Shown here: positions 1 through 7,271 of the stretch, piece by piece
How the letters are laid out: each line of letters begins with the position of its first letter
How positions within the stretch are numbered: the stretch's first letter is position 1
Assembly (NCBI GenBank): GCA_000404785.1
Contig: ASNI01000043.1
Coordinates: forward strand, 1-10,798
Length of the DNA stretch: 10,798 bases
Direction: 5' to 3'
Origin: Cloacimonetes bacterium SCGC AAA252-N17
GTDB lineage: Bacteria; Cloacimonadota; Cloacimonadia; JGIOTU-2
Translations under genes and position numbers: made by a program
Notes under the pieces: generated by a model
Database searches by the model: none
The model's input: only the letters and a program-made list of their open reading frames with translations
What the model was told of the DNA's origin: nothing

Positions 1-89
1 AAGACGGACGTATTCGCCGTGGTGATCTTATTGTGCTCGATGCTTTTGGAGCTGGACTTACATGGGGAAGTGTGCTATTGAGGTATTAA
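1..89 (+). CDS. fabH: 3' end of 3-oxoacyl-ACP synthase III (KASIII), partial
   Basis: The first 89 bases read in one frame (complete codons from position 3) as the C-terminus of a FabH-type ketoacyl-ACP synthase, ending in AFGAGLTWGSVLLRY and TAA at 87-89. The 'AFGAG(F/L)TWG' ending is the conserved last strand of FabH, which condenses acetyl-CoA with malonyl-ACP to start type II fatty-acid synthesis in the cytoplasm. The catalytic Cys-His-Asn residues lie upstream, outside the window. The stop overlaps the fabD start (TAATG), so the two are translationally coupled. The fit to FabH is good although only about 28 residues are visible. Confidence 0.88.
   Translation, partial: DGRIRRGDLIVLDAFGAGLTWGSVLLRY
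80..83 (+). promoter_or_regulatory. Shine-Dalgarno site that sets the fabD start
   Basis: GAGG at 80-83 lies five bases before ATG 89. This supports ATG 89 over the in-frame ATG at 62, which lies inside the fabH coding sequence and would add nine residues not seen in FabD proteins. Confidence 0.6.
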
Positions 90-1027
90 TGATCAAGAAA
101 AATTTTGCTTTTGTTTTTCCCGGCCAAGGCGCTCAGTATGTTGGAATGGCTAAAGAATTCTTCGAGCTTCCTGAATATAATCATTTTTTTAAAGAAGCTA
201 ACGACCGGCTAGGGTATGACCTCACAAATATAATGTTTGAAGGTCCTGAGGATGAGTTAAAGAAAACTCACAATACTCAGCCGGCAATTCTGCTTCATAG
301 TGTGGTTGCTTATAATTATTTCAAAGATCATGTAGATATTATCCCTGCTTTTACTGCCGGGCACTCATTAGGAGAATTTTCCGCACTCGTCGCGGCTGGC
401 TCTCTAGATTGGCTCGATGCACTTTATCTGGTGCATAAGCGTGGTGATTTCATGATCGAAGCGGGCAGTGGAGTACCTTTTAAAATGGCAGCTATCCTTG
501 GACTTGATGCAGAAATCATTATTGATTTTTGTAAAAACAGCACTGGAGTTGTCGTTGCAGCAAATTTCAACACACCCGTTCAGACCGTGATCAGCGGAGA
601 AAACAAAGCGGTGGCTGAAATAATGGACAAATGTACTGAAGCTGGTGCGAGAAGAGTAGTTGAACTGGTTGTTGGCGGTGCATTTCATTCGCCACTTATT
701 CATAAATCAGCCGAATGGCTCGTTGAAGAGATGAAAAAATGCAATTTTTCAGACGCAGATATTTCGGTCATTTCCAATTATACGGCAAAACCAGAAAAAC
801 ATAAAAATGAAATAATTGACAATTTAACAAAGCAAATTATTTCTCCTATCCAATGGGTGAGGTCGGTTGAATATATGTGTGGAAATGGTATCGATACTTT
901 TATTGAATTCGGTCCAGGACGTGTTGTGTCAGGCATGATCAAAGCTATAAATAAAGACACCAACAGATACACGATCAACACCCTTGAGGATGCAGAAAAA
1001 GTCATCAATGCATTCAAAAATATTTAG
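89..1027 (+). CDS. fabD: malonyl-CoA:ACP transacylase
   Basis: FabD moves malonyl groups from CoA to acyl carrier protein, supplying the elongation substrate for type II fatty-acid synthesis. Starting at ATG 89 the protein has 312 residues, the normal family length. Visible landmarks are PGQGAQ (Gln13), the nucleophile elbow GHSLG with catalytic Ser93, Arg118 in VHKRG (binds the malonyl carboxylate), GAFHSP with catalytic His200, and the C-terminal FIEFGPG motif. These match the Ser92/Arg117/His201 arrangement of the E. coli enzyme. The start overlaps the fabH stop as TAATG. The gene sits between fabH and fabG, as in many bacterial fab operons. No truncation or frameshift is seen. Confidence 0.96.
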   Translation: MIKKNFAFVFPGQGAQYVGMAKEFFELPEYNHFFKEANDRLGYDLTNIMFEGPEDELKKTHNTQPAILLHSVVAYNYFKDHVDIIPAFTAGHSLGEFSALVAAGSLDWLDALYLVHKRGDFMIEAGSGVPFKMAAILGLDAEIIIDFCKNSTGVVVAANFNTPVQTVISGENKAVAEIMDKCTEAGARRVVELVVGGAFHSPLIHKSAEWLVEEMKKCNFSDADISVISNYTAKPEKHKNEIIDNLTKQIISPIQWVRSVEYMCGNGIDTFIEFGPGRVVSGMIKAINKDTNRYTINTLEDAEKVINAFKNI

Positions 1028-1036
1028 GAAAAACAC

Positions 1037-1777
1037 ATGAATCGATTTGATGGGAAAGTTGCACTCATTACTGGAAGCGCTCGTGGTATTGGAAAGAGCA
1101 TTGCACGTCTCTTTGCCGAGCAAGGTGCGCAGGTAGTAATTGCCGACATACTTCAAGAGGAAATTGATGCAACTGTGCACGAATTTACTTCGAAGGGTTT
1201 GAAAGCTGTTGGTTCACAGTGCAATATTACTTCTGAAGAAGAAGTTGAAAATTTCATGAGAGGTATCTTTGAGCAGTTTGGCTCAATTGATATTCTGGTA
1301 AATAATGCAGGTATTACCGCTGACAATCTGCTCATTCGCATGAAAAAAGATGATTGGGATAAAGTTTTGAATGTAAATCTGACAGGCACCTTCATCTGTA
1401 CACAAAAAGCTGCAAAATATATGATGAAGCAACGTTATGGAAAGATCGTAAATGTTTCCTCGGTGATCGGTTTTATCGGCAATGCTGGTCAGGCAAACTA
1501 TGCTGCTACAAAGGGTGGAATCATTGCTTTTACAAAATCTGTGGCAAAGGAGCTTGCATCCAGAAATATCAATGTGAATGCAGTAGCTCCCGGCTTTATC
1601 CGTACAGCTATGACAGATGCTCTTCCCGAAAAGATTCAACAAAAATATCTTGAAAACATTTCAATGAAACGTTTCGGTACGCCAGAGGATGTGGGCAAAC
1701 TCGTTCTCTTCCTTAGTAGCGAAGATGCAGATTATATAACAGGTCAAACAATAATAATAGATGGTGGAATGATATAA
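1037..1777 (+). CDS. fabG: 3-oxoacyl-ACP reductase
   Basis: FabG reduces 3-oxoacyl-ACP to 3-hydroxyacyl-ACP with NADPH, the first reduction of each elongation cycle. The 246-residue protein is a classical short-chain dehydrogenase: the TGSARGIG cofactor loop (residues 12-19), NNAG at 89-92, Asn114, Ser142 in the VSS motif, and the YAATK motif giving Tyr155 and Lys159, which complete the Asn-Ser-Tyr-Lys tetrad. GQANYAATKGG is typical of FabG rather than of other short-chain dehydrogenases, and the operon position agrees. An AGGA seven bases before ATG 1037 serves as ribosome binding site. It follows fabD by nine bases and appears intact. Confidence 0.96.
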   Translation: MNRFDGKVALITGSARGIGKSIARLFAEQGAQVVIADILQEEIDATVHEFTSKGLKAVGSQCNITSEEEVENFMRGIFEQFGSIDILVNNAGITADNLLIRMKKDDWDKVLNVNLTGTFICTQKAAKYMMKQRYGKIVNVSSVIGFIGNAGQANYAATKGGIIAFTKSVAKELASRNINVNAVAPGFIRTAMTDALPEKIQQKYLENISMKRFGTPEDVGKLVLFLSSEDADYITGQTIIIDGGMI

Positions 1778-1805
1778 CAGAAACCTTAAACTAAAGGAGA
1801 AAACA

Positions 1806-2048
1806 ATGGACGAAAGCATCAAAGAAAAAGTCAAAGGAATCATAGCAACACAATTGGGCGCGACTGAAGCTGAAATAACTGTAGAAGCACGCTTTATTGA
1901 AGATCTCGGCGCAGATTCTCTTGATACAGTCGAGTTAATCATGCAATTTGAAGAGGAATTCGATATTGAAATTCCGGATGAAGATGCAGAAAAACTTACT
2001 ACAGTTGGCACTGCTATCGAATATCTCAACAAAAAATTAAACAAATAA
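1806..2048 (+). CDS. acpP: acyl carrier protein
   Basis: This 80-residue, strongly acidic protein carries growing acyl chains on a 4'-phosphopantetheine arm. The attachment site is Ser38 in the motif LGADSLDTVELIM, and the following acidic helix II (EFDIEIPDEDAEKL) is the surface recognised by FabD, FabG and FabF. Length and motif spacing are standard. It has the best ribosome binding site in the operon, AAAGGAG at 1793-1799 six bases before the ATG, which fits the high abundance usual for ACP. It lies 28 bases after fabG and before fabF. Confidence 0.97.
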   Translation: MDESIKEKVKGIIATQLGATEAEITVEARFIEDLGADSLDTVELIMQFEEEFDIEIPDEDAEKLTTVGTAIEYLNKKLNK

Positions 2049-2054
2049 TCCATA

Positions 2055-2086
2055 ACCCCACATGCTGGTAAAACAGCCTGTGGGGT
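2055..2086 (+). repeat. palindromic hairpin between acpP and fabF
   Basis: The arms ACCCCACA (2055-2062) and TGTGGGGT (2079-2086) are perfect reverse complements. Inside them GCTG (2064-2067) pairs with CAGC (2074-2077), leaving one mismatch and a six-base loop. No T-run follows, so it is not a standard intrinsic terminator. It lies in the 76-base acpP-fabF spacer and could be a dispersed palindromic (REP-like) repeat or an mRNA processing or stabilising stem that separates acpP from fabF levels. The arm sequence is confidently seen; the role is inferred. Confidence 0.6.
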
Positions 2087-2109
2087 ATATTCCATCAGCC
2101 AGCTGGCGG

Positions 2110-2115
2110 AAAGGA
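2110..2115 (+). promoter_or_regulatory. Shine-Dalgarno site that sets the fabF start
   Basis: AAAGGA at 2110-2115 lies nine bases before ATG 2125. The frame is open further upstream to ATG 2062, but that start lies inside the hairpin loop region and would add 21 residues unlike any FabF N-terminus. Confidence 0.55.
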
Positions 2116-2124
2116 CACCATTCT

Positions 2125-3327
2125 ATGAAATTAAAAAGAGTAGTTGTAACTGGTCTTGGTACAGTTAATCCGCTTGGTTTAAACGTCGAAGACACATGGA
2201 AGAATCTGTGTGAGGGAAAATCCGGTATTGAACTGATTACAGATATGGATCTCGAGAATATTGATTCCAAGATAGCGGGTAGGGTAAAAAATTTTGATCC
2301 TCATGATTACATTGACGCAAAAGAAGTAAAAAGGACGGATCGATTTTGCCATTTTGCAATTGCTTCAGCCACACAGGCGATGGAAAACTCCGGACTCGAG
2401 GGAGAGATCGATCCGGATAAATTGGGTGTCATCACTGGAACAGGTATTGGAGGAATCCGAACATTTGAGCATCAAACTGAAGTCTTTCTTACACGTGGAC
2501 CCAAAAGGGTCGGCCCTTTCTTCATACCTATGATGATCGCTAACATTGCAGCAGGAAGAATCGCCATACAATATAACGCTCGTGGTATCAATTTCAGTAT
2601 AATTTCTGCCTGTGCATCAAGTGCACACGCCATTGGAGAGGCATATAGAGGAATCAAATATGGCAATGCTGATGCTGTGATAGCAGTCGGTTCTGAAGCT
2701 GCTGTAACGAGATTAACCCTTTCCGGTTTTTCTGTGATGCGCGCTCTTTCCACACGGAATGATTCACCTGAAACAGCCAGCAGACCCTTTGATAAAGAGC
2801 GTGACGGATTTGTCCTTGCTGAAGGAGCAGCAGCTCTTGTGCTGGAAGAATATGAACACGCAAAAGCCAGAGGCGCCACGATCTTTGGTGAACTTGTCGG
2901 CTATGGTGCGACCTGCGATGCCTACCACATCACTATGCCCGCTTCCGGCGGAGAAGGCGGTGCTCATGCAATGCAGAATGCTATTAAGGATGCAGGAATT
3001 TCTCCTGAGGATGTGCAGTACATCAATGCCCACGGCACCTCAACTCCGCTTAATGATAAGAGTGAAACCCAAGCAATTAAAACTGTTTTTGGAGATCATG
3101 CTTACAAATTAAAAGTAAATTCAAGCAAATCGATGCTCGGTCACGGACTTGGAGCTGCAGGTGCATTGGAATCAATTATTGTTGTGAAATCTATTCAAGA
3201 TCAAAAAATACATCCCACCATTAATCTCACAAATCCCGACCCGGAATGCGACTTGGATTACAACCCGAAAGGAGAAGCTACAATAAACGATTTTGATAAA
3301 ATATCAGGCGATAACACGATTTTGTAA
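2125..3327 (+). CDS. fabF: 3-oxoacyl-ACP synthase II (KASII), C-terminus replaced
   Basis: FabF condenses malonyl-ACP with acyl-ACP to elongate fatty acids. From ATG 2125 (MKLKRVVVTGLG) the frame gives 400 residues. The thiolase-fold catalytic triad is complete: Cys163 in SACASS, His303 in NAHGTSTPLND and His340 in MLGHGLGAAGA, at the same numbers as in E. coli FabF. The family signature continues to PECDLDYNPK near residue 380. The next expected segment, a short strand and the NSFGFGG(H/T)N loop containing the gating Phe near 400, is absent. In its place come about 17 unrelated residues read from the opposite side of the DUF2971 gene, then a stop. The enzyme is therefore probably inactive or impaired unless the junction is an assembly error. 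It overlaps the convergent DUF2971 gene by 70 bases. Confidence 0.9.
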   Translation: MKLKRVVVTGLGTVNPLGLNVEDTWKNLCEGKSGIELITDMDLENIDSKIAGRVKNFDPHDYIDAKEVKRTDRFCHFAIASATQAMENSGLEGEIDPDKLGVITGTGIGGIRTFEHQTEVFLTRGPKRVGPFFIPMMIANIAAGRIAIQYNARGINFSIISACASSAHAIGEAYRGIKYGNADAVIAVGSEAAVTRLTLSGFSVMRALSTRNDSPETASRPFDKERDGFVLAEGAAALVLEEYEHAKARGATIFGELVGYGATCDAYHITMPASGGEGGAHAMQNAIKDAGISPEDVQYINAHGTSTPLNDKSETQAIKTVFGDHAYKLKVNSSKSMLGHGLGAAGALESIIVVKSIQDQKIHPTINLTNPDPECDLDYNPKGEATINDFDKISGDNTIL

Positions 3328-4037
3328 ATTTTTGGATTTGACATATATTCAATATTTTTGTAACTATTTTGATCTGTTCCTAAATCTTCTTTAGTTTTTT
3401 CTTCTTGCTCTTTAATTTCTTTTTCATCGTTTATCATTAAAAGACGATATTCATTTTCGTATGAATAATCTGAATGCTTAATAAAACCTTGAGGTATAAA
3501 ATTATATACAATATCCTTAAAAAAGTCCTTGTATTCAATTTTCCTTATAATAAAATTTGGATCATCTTGTTTTAGTGCATTGTCACCATTTTCAAGAACT
3601 GAATAATGCTTGAATTGCTTATCATTTATGAAGTTTTCAAATTCTTTTATGAAGTTTTCAAATTCTTTCTTAGGTATTTTTAAAGCCACGCTATCTTTCT
3701 TACTGTATAATTTCCACATTGCTATTGATTCTTCGGATTGTTGGGGGTAATAAAAACAACAACATAGTGAACGATTACGAAATAGATTAATATTATTCAA
3801 TACATTTATTACATCAGGACTTTTAAAAGTAACACGTTTAAAGAATTCATCTTGATCAAAAATATATTGCCGTAAGTTAAGAGAGCGTAAGGTTTGTGCA
3901 TCCTTTGAAGAAATGCCATCAAAAGGATCTTCCATATAAGAAAGGCTTGTTAGTATAAGTGCCTTACTTAATATAAAATCCATAAACTTATGAATTGGCA
4001 TAAAATGATATAAATAAGTTTGTTTTTCTGTATCCAT
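3258..4037 (-). CDS. DUF2971 family protein, probably C-terminally truncated
   Basis: The 259-residue protein has the DUF2971 pattern: YLYHF near residues 8-12, a 'DPFDG' motif at 37-41 after a hydrophobic strand, a cysteine-rich strand CCCF at 92-95, 'MWKLYS' at 107-112 followed by the 'VALKI' strand, and 'YENEYRLL' plus 'IYKIVLSPDI' near the end. DUF2971 proteins have no established biochemical role but often occur in accessory and defence regions. The start is well supported: ATG overlaps the methylase stop as TAATG, with AGGAGG seven bases upstream, so translation is probably coupled to the methylase. Residues 124-137 are a perfect seven-residue tandem duplication. The last residues are antisense to fabF, and the final helix usual after the 'IVLSPDI' strand seems lost. 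Confidence 0.78.
   Translation of the reverse strand: MDTEKQTYLYHFMPIHKFMDFILSKALILTSLSYMEDPFDGISSKDAQTLRSLNLRQYIFDQDEFFKRVTFKSPDVINVLNNINLFRNRSLCCCFYYPQQSEESIAMWKLYSKKDSVALKIPKKEFENFIKEFENFINDKQFKHYSVLENGDNALKQDDPNFIIRKIEYKDFFKDIVYNFIPQGFIKHSDYSYENEYRLLMINDEKEIKEQEEKTKEDLGTDQNSYKNIEYMSNPKIYKIVLSPDILSKSFIVASPFGL
3264..3300. other. junction between fab operon and AT-rich defence-like region
   Basis: Left of this stretch the DNA is moderate in GC and encodes fabF; right of it the DNA is strongly AT-rich and encodes genes on the other strand. FabF homology stops near 3264-3275, and the DUF2971 C-terminal homology (read on the minus strand) fades near 3295-3300. No insertion sequence, tRNA, long direct repeat or integrase is visible at the join. 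The exact breakpoint cannot be fixed from one sequence. Confidence 0.65.
3625..3666. repeat. perfect 21-bp tandem duplication within the DUF2971 gene
   Basis: Two identical 21-base units, 3625-3645 and 3646-3666, encode KEFENFI twice in a row on the minus strand (residues 124-130 and 131-137). The lack of any difference between copies suggests a recent slipped-strand duplication that kept the reading frame. Confidence 0.9.
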
Positions 4038-5500
4038 TAATACACCTCCTTCTTTTCAATCTCCTTACTCCCCATCCTCTCATACTCCTCTTTCCCAATC
4101 CCAAATTGATCCAGCACCTTATCCACTTCCGGATCAACTATTTTCACTTCTTCATAAGTTAGTTCATACAATTTATAAACCATTATATCTATTTTATCTT
4201 CCAAGTGTTGTGTGTCTTTACCAACTTTTTTTGCAAGGAGGATTTGATCAACTAATTTGATGAATGGTTTTTGCAAATTTTCAGATACTTTTTTTATTGG
4301 AATTTTACCTATATAATATTTATCAAAATGCATTGTTCTTATCGCTGAACAGTAAATAAAACGATAGACAAACCAACTGATTAATTTTGAATTTAAAAGT
4401 GATAGAATATATTCCTCTGGAAAATTTTTACTTGTAATTATTGTGTTCTGAACTGTATCAACAGATAAGATATTGCCTTCTGGATCTAAAACACTCATTA
4501 TAATAATATGTGGGAAAGGATTTTGGACATGGGCAATTAGATCTTGTGAGATTATTTTTCTTTGTTTCATAAAAGACAATTTTGAATAACTTTTAATTAT
4601 TTCAGAAGATATAAAACCCTTATTTCCAGAAATATTGTATTTTTCGATGTTCTTACCACCAATAATTGAATAACTACCTGAAGATTTAAGGTATTTTTGA
4701 ATTCCAACTCCTCTTTTTGTATTCGAAATTTCTCTCATATATACAACATCTTTTCTGAAATGATTATTAAATATCTCTAATTCAAGTGGTTTTATATCAC
4801 AAATCCAAGCTTGAAGACTTAATGCTTGTTCATTATCAATTTTTGTTGAATTTACATAAGTGTTATTATAAAATTTTGTTGCTTTATATTTATTGTCTGT
4901 AAATTTATTATTAAAGATAAACACAACCTGTTCCAATAGAACATTATCAAAAGCTTTTTTTACATCGACTAAAGAAATAGTTTTTTTAATCAAAGCTTTG
5001 AATAGTGTAAACCAACGTTGAGAATATAATAAAGATTTTGGTACAATAAACGATAACACTCCAGTTTTATTTATAAATTGGTTTTTCCCAAAATCTATAA
5101 AAAGTGCTGCGCTATTTGAATTGTTAGTTTCAATAATATGTCTTTGAATGTTCTGCAATATGTCATTTTTTATTTTTGCACCATAAGGCGGATTCCCAAT
5201 CACAATATCAAAACCTTCTTTAATTCCAAACATCCATTTCGAATCAAACCAGTATGAAGCATTATCTTCAAAAGGTTTCCAATTAGTTAGTTCAACAGCT
5301 ATTTCGTTTGAAAAACTATCTTTGTTCTTCAATAAAGTTATACCAATATCTTCTTGAACTTTCATAAATTTATTTTTTAATTTATCCTTTTCATTTCCCT
5401 GGCTTCGGAAGAAATCTTCCCTTACTTTCTCCAATTGGTCTATTTTGGGTTCTATGAAATTCTGTTCAAATGCGTGTTGTTGTGTTTTTGGTTCTGGCAA
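4037..5500 (-). pseudogene. Eco57I-type DNA methyltransferase, C-terminal part of a frameshifted gene
   Basis: This frame continues the methyltransferase that begins at 7254. It holds the amino-methyltransferase motif IV, GNPPY (Asn103 of this piece, about residue 688 of the repaired protein), which binds the target adenine, followed by the 'FVPKSLLYSQRW' region, the 'GGKNIEKY' segment of a TaqI-like target-recognition domain, and a C-terminal 'LYELTYEEVKIVDPE' helix typical of Eco57I-type enzymes. The TTG at 5500 is only the first possible start codon. The same frame reads upstream without a stop to about 5612, encoding DNRGVNHLPNLSFKFVAANS, which is normal for the family. So this is not a separate gene. 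The repaired protein would have about 1072 residues. The stop overlaps the DUF2971 start. Confidence 0.85.
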
Positions 5501-5553
5501 AACAATTAAACTATTCGCAGCTACAAATTTAAACGACAGGTTTGGTAGATGAT

Positions 5554-7254
5554 TTACCCCTCTATTATCTTTACTTTCATCAATTTTTTCATCAACAACA
5601 ATTGTAAGGAAAATCTTAGTTTTGATAGTTCAACAGCTATTGGTTGTATATCAACTCCATATATTGCATTCTGAATTATCCCCATCTTGTGAATATATTT
5701 CCAATCCTTGTTCATCAGTTCTTCTTCAACAGCTTTTTTTACTGCAGGGTTGGATATTTTATCAAGTTGTCTGATCAGCCAGTTCATTGAGTCGGGATCT
5801 ACTTTCTCTAATATCAAAAGCATTTTCTGTAAAATTCCCATTGGAAAAGCTCCAGAGCCACAAGCCGGATCAAGTATCTTTATTTCATCAAGTGCATCAA
5901 TCACTTGCTCAGTCTCTTCATCATTAAGTGAACTATCTTCTATTGTGTAATTGAGAAGGTTGCGGATTTTTTGCTCCAGGGCAGTAACACACCCCGACTC
6001 CGACAAATCGGAGCCACCCCTCTCAAGAGGGGATAATTTTGTAATTAAATATTGTATCAGGGATTCATCAACCATATATTCAACTATTGGTCTGGGCGTA
6101 TAGTAGCTTCCTGTTGCTTTCCTTGCTGTTTTTTCTGTCTGTGGATTTATCTCTGCCAGCAGGTTCTCGAATATCCGTCCCAGCATCTCCGGATCAACTG
6201 AGAGGTCAATATCAACTGAAGTGTTCTCATCTATAGTAAAATTATATGTTTCAAATATTTCAAATAATTCCTTCAGCCGTTCATCCGGTACTTTTAACGT
6301 ATTTTCATATTTTGAACGATTCAAATTCTCATCAATCTCATAAAAATCTTGGTGTAGATTTGGATCGAACAATCCGCCATTTAGGAAAGGTACATTTTTC
6401 CACTTCTCATCCTCTTTTATGAATTCTTTTCTTTCCTCAATTTCTGTATTAAGCACTTCAAAAAATAATGGTTCCAATACTTTGTGATAGTAATTATTAT
6501 TTTTCTCAATTGCCTGTACAGAAAGGATATCCTCCTGCACCAATGCTATTTTATTTTTATCTGATTTTTTCTTTTTCAAGAACCAGCAAAAAACAATTCT
6601 ACCAATTAATCGTACAGCAAATCTTTGAAGGGCTTCATGGTCTTGCCCTGATGGCAATCTTAGTTTTGGCTTAAATTCTTCATTCCTATTTCCGATCGTT
6701 CTTATTCCTCCAGTAAGTTTTGTAAACAGTATAGCTATTTTATCATAGAATTCCTTATTAACAACCTCTATTGAGAATCTATTTTTCAAATCCTCAAAAT
6801 TAATCACTCTCCCCTTTTCTACGAGGTATTCTTTTGGTGTATGTATTTTTGTATCTTCTCCAAGAATAAATGAATATCTCTTTGGGTTTGATATTTCCTC
6901 TTTTATTTTTCCTTCCTCTATTGTCAGATCTATTGTAATGAGTGAAAATCTATAGTTTTTATCTTTGGGCGTAGTAAATAAAACCAATGCTTTGCTTTCA
7001 CCATATGAGGACATCAATTTAAAAGATTCCCTAGTGAGTGAAATTCGTGGATCATACGCTGATATATGTTTAATCTCATATACTTTAACTCCCAATCTTT
7101 CAGATTCACCCAGATAATTAACCTCTTTTATGTAATCGTATTTATGTTCAACATGTATATTTTCTTCTACATTAATGTTAAAATCATTTGGCATAAATCT
7201 TGTTTCAAGAAAGTCAATCCACTCCGCTCTATTGTATGGTTTAGTAAAGTCCAT
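5554..7254 (-). CDS. Eco57I-type restriction-modification methyltransferase, N-terminal part before frameshift
   Basis: The 566-residue frame carries an N-terminal domain with a 'KVYEIKHIS' strand (Glu60, Lys62) followed by Arg71 and 'ALVLF' and 'YRFSLIT' strands. This resembles a PD-(D/E)xK nuclease core, an inference from the pattern. A helical linker follows, then 'GSYYTPRPIVEYMVDESL' and the SAM-binding motif I DPACGSGAF from Asp462, and 'YGVDIQPIAVELSKLRF' near the end. The next residues are out of frame and the protein stops early. The downstream half with NPPY lies in another frame (4037-5500). In this family one chain normally combines adenine methylation with DNA recognition, sometimes with cleavage. 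ATG 7254 is preceded by AAGGGA at seven bases and lies 17 bases after the helicase stop, so the two genes form an operon. Residues about 407-424 come from an inserted palindromic repeat. Confidence 0.86.
   Translation of the reverse strand: MDFTKPYNRAEWIDFLETRFMPNDFNINVEENIHVEHKYDYIKEVNYLGESERLGVKVYEIKHISAYDPRISLTRESFKLMSSYGESKALVLFTTPKDKNYRFSLITIDLTIEEGKIKEEISNPKRYSFILGEDTKIHTPKEYLVEKGRVINFEDLKNRFSIEVVNKEFYDKIAILFTKLTGGIRTIGNRNEEFKPKLRLPSGQDHEALQRFAVRLIGRIVFCWFLKKKKSDKNKIALVQEDILSVQAIEKNNNYYHKVLEPLFFEVLNTEIEERKEFIKEDEKWKNVPFLNGGLFDPNLHQDFYEIDENLNRSKYENTLKVPDERLKELFEIFETYNFTIDENTSVDIDLSVDPEMLGRIFENLLAEINPQTEKTARKATGSYYTPRPIVEYMVDESLIQYLITKLSPLERGGSDLSESGCVTALEQKIRNLLNYTIEDSSLNDEETEQVIDALDEIKILDPACGSGAFPMGILQKMLLILEKVDPDSMNWLIRQLDKISNPAVKKAVEEELMNKDWKYIHKMGIIQNAIYGVDIQPIAVELSKLRFSLQLLLMKKLMKVKIIEG
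5610..5613 (-). other. one-base frameshift splitting the methyltransferase gene
   Basis: On the minus strand the gene reads AGA TTT TCC TTA, giving KLRFSLQLLL and then a stop. Adding one T to the four-T run (AAAA at 5610-5613 on the plus strand) gives KLRFFLTIVVDEKIDESK and joins the two halves in one frame with continuous family-like sequence. The event is either a true deletion or a homopolymer reading error. Confidence 0.88.
5987..6034. repeat. palindromic repeat inserted in frame in the methyltransferase gene
   Basis: Two adjacent hairpins lie inside coding sequence: CTCCGA/TCGGAG (5998-6003 and 6008-6013, loop CAAA) and CCCCTCT/AGAGGGG (6017-6023 and 6026-6032, loop CA). The stretch is GC-rich in very AT-rich DNA. 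It encodes SPLERGGSDLSESGCV at residues 408-423, between 'LIQYLITKL' and 'LEQKIRNLL', which read as adjoining parts of the normal helix. I recognise the minus-strand pattern CCCCTCTTGAGAGGGGTGG as a kind of dispersed repeat seen in several environmental bacterial genomes; that recognition is from memory. Its length keeps the frame open, so the protein tolerates it as a surface loop. Confidence 0.75.
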
Positions 7255-7271
7255 AGTATGTTCCCTTCATT

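Noticed and set aside
62..88. Upstream ATG at 62 as the fabD start
   Set aside because: It lies inside the fabH C-terminal coding sequence. ATG 89 has a Shine-Dalgarno site, overlaps the fabH stop as TAATG, and gives the standard FabD N-terminus.
1661..2095. Long minus-strand open frames opposite fabD, fabG, acpP and fabF
   Set aside because: They are antisense to well-supported genes, lack recognisable domains and lack convincing ribosome binding sites.
2062..2124. Upstream ATG at 2062 as the fabF start
   Set aside because: It begins within the spacer hairpin and adds residues unlike FabF; ATG 2125 gives the typical 'RVVVTGLG' N-terminus and places Cys163, His303 and His340 at the usual numbers.
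5501..5553. A true intergenic gap between two methylase-related genes
   Set aside because: The gap exists only because of the frameshift; its sequence encodes conserved methylase residues in the downstream frame.
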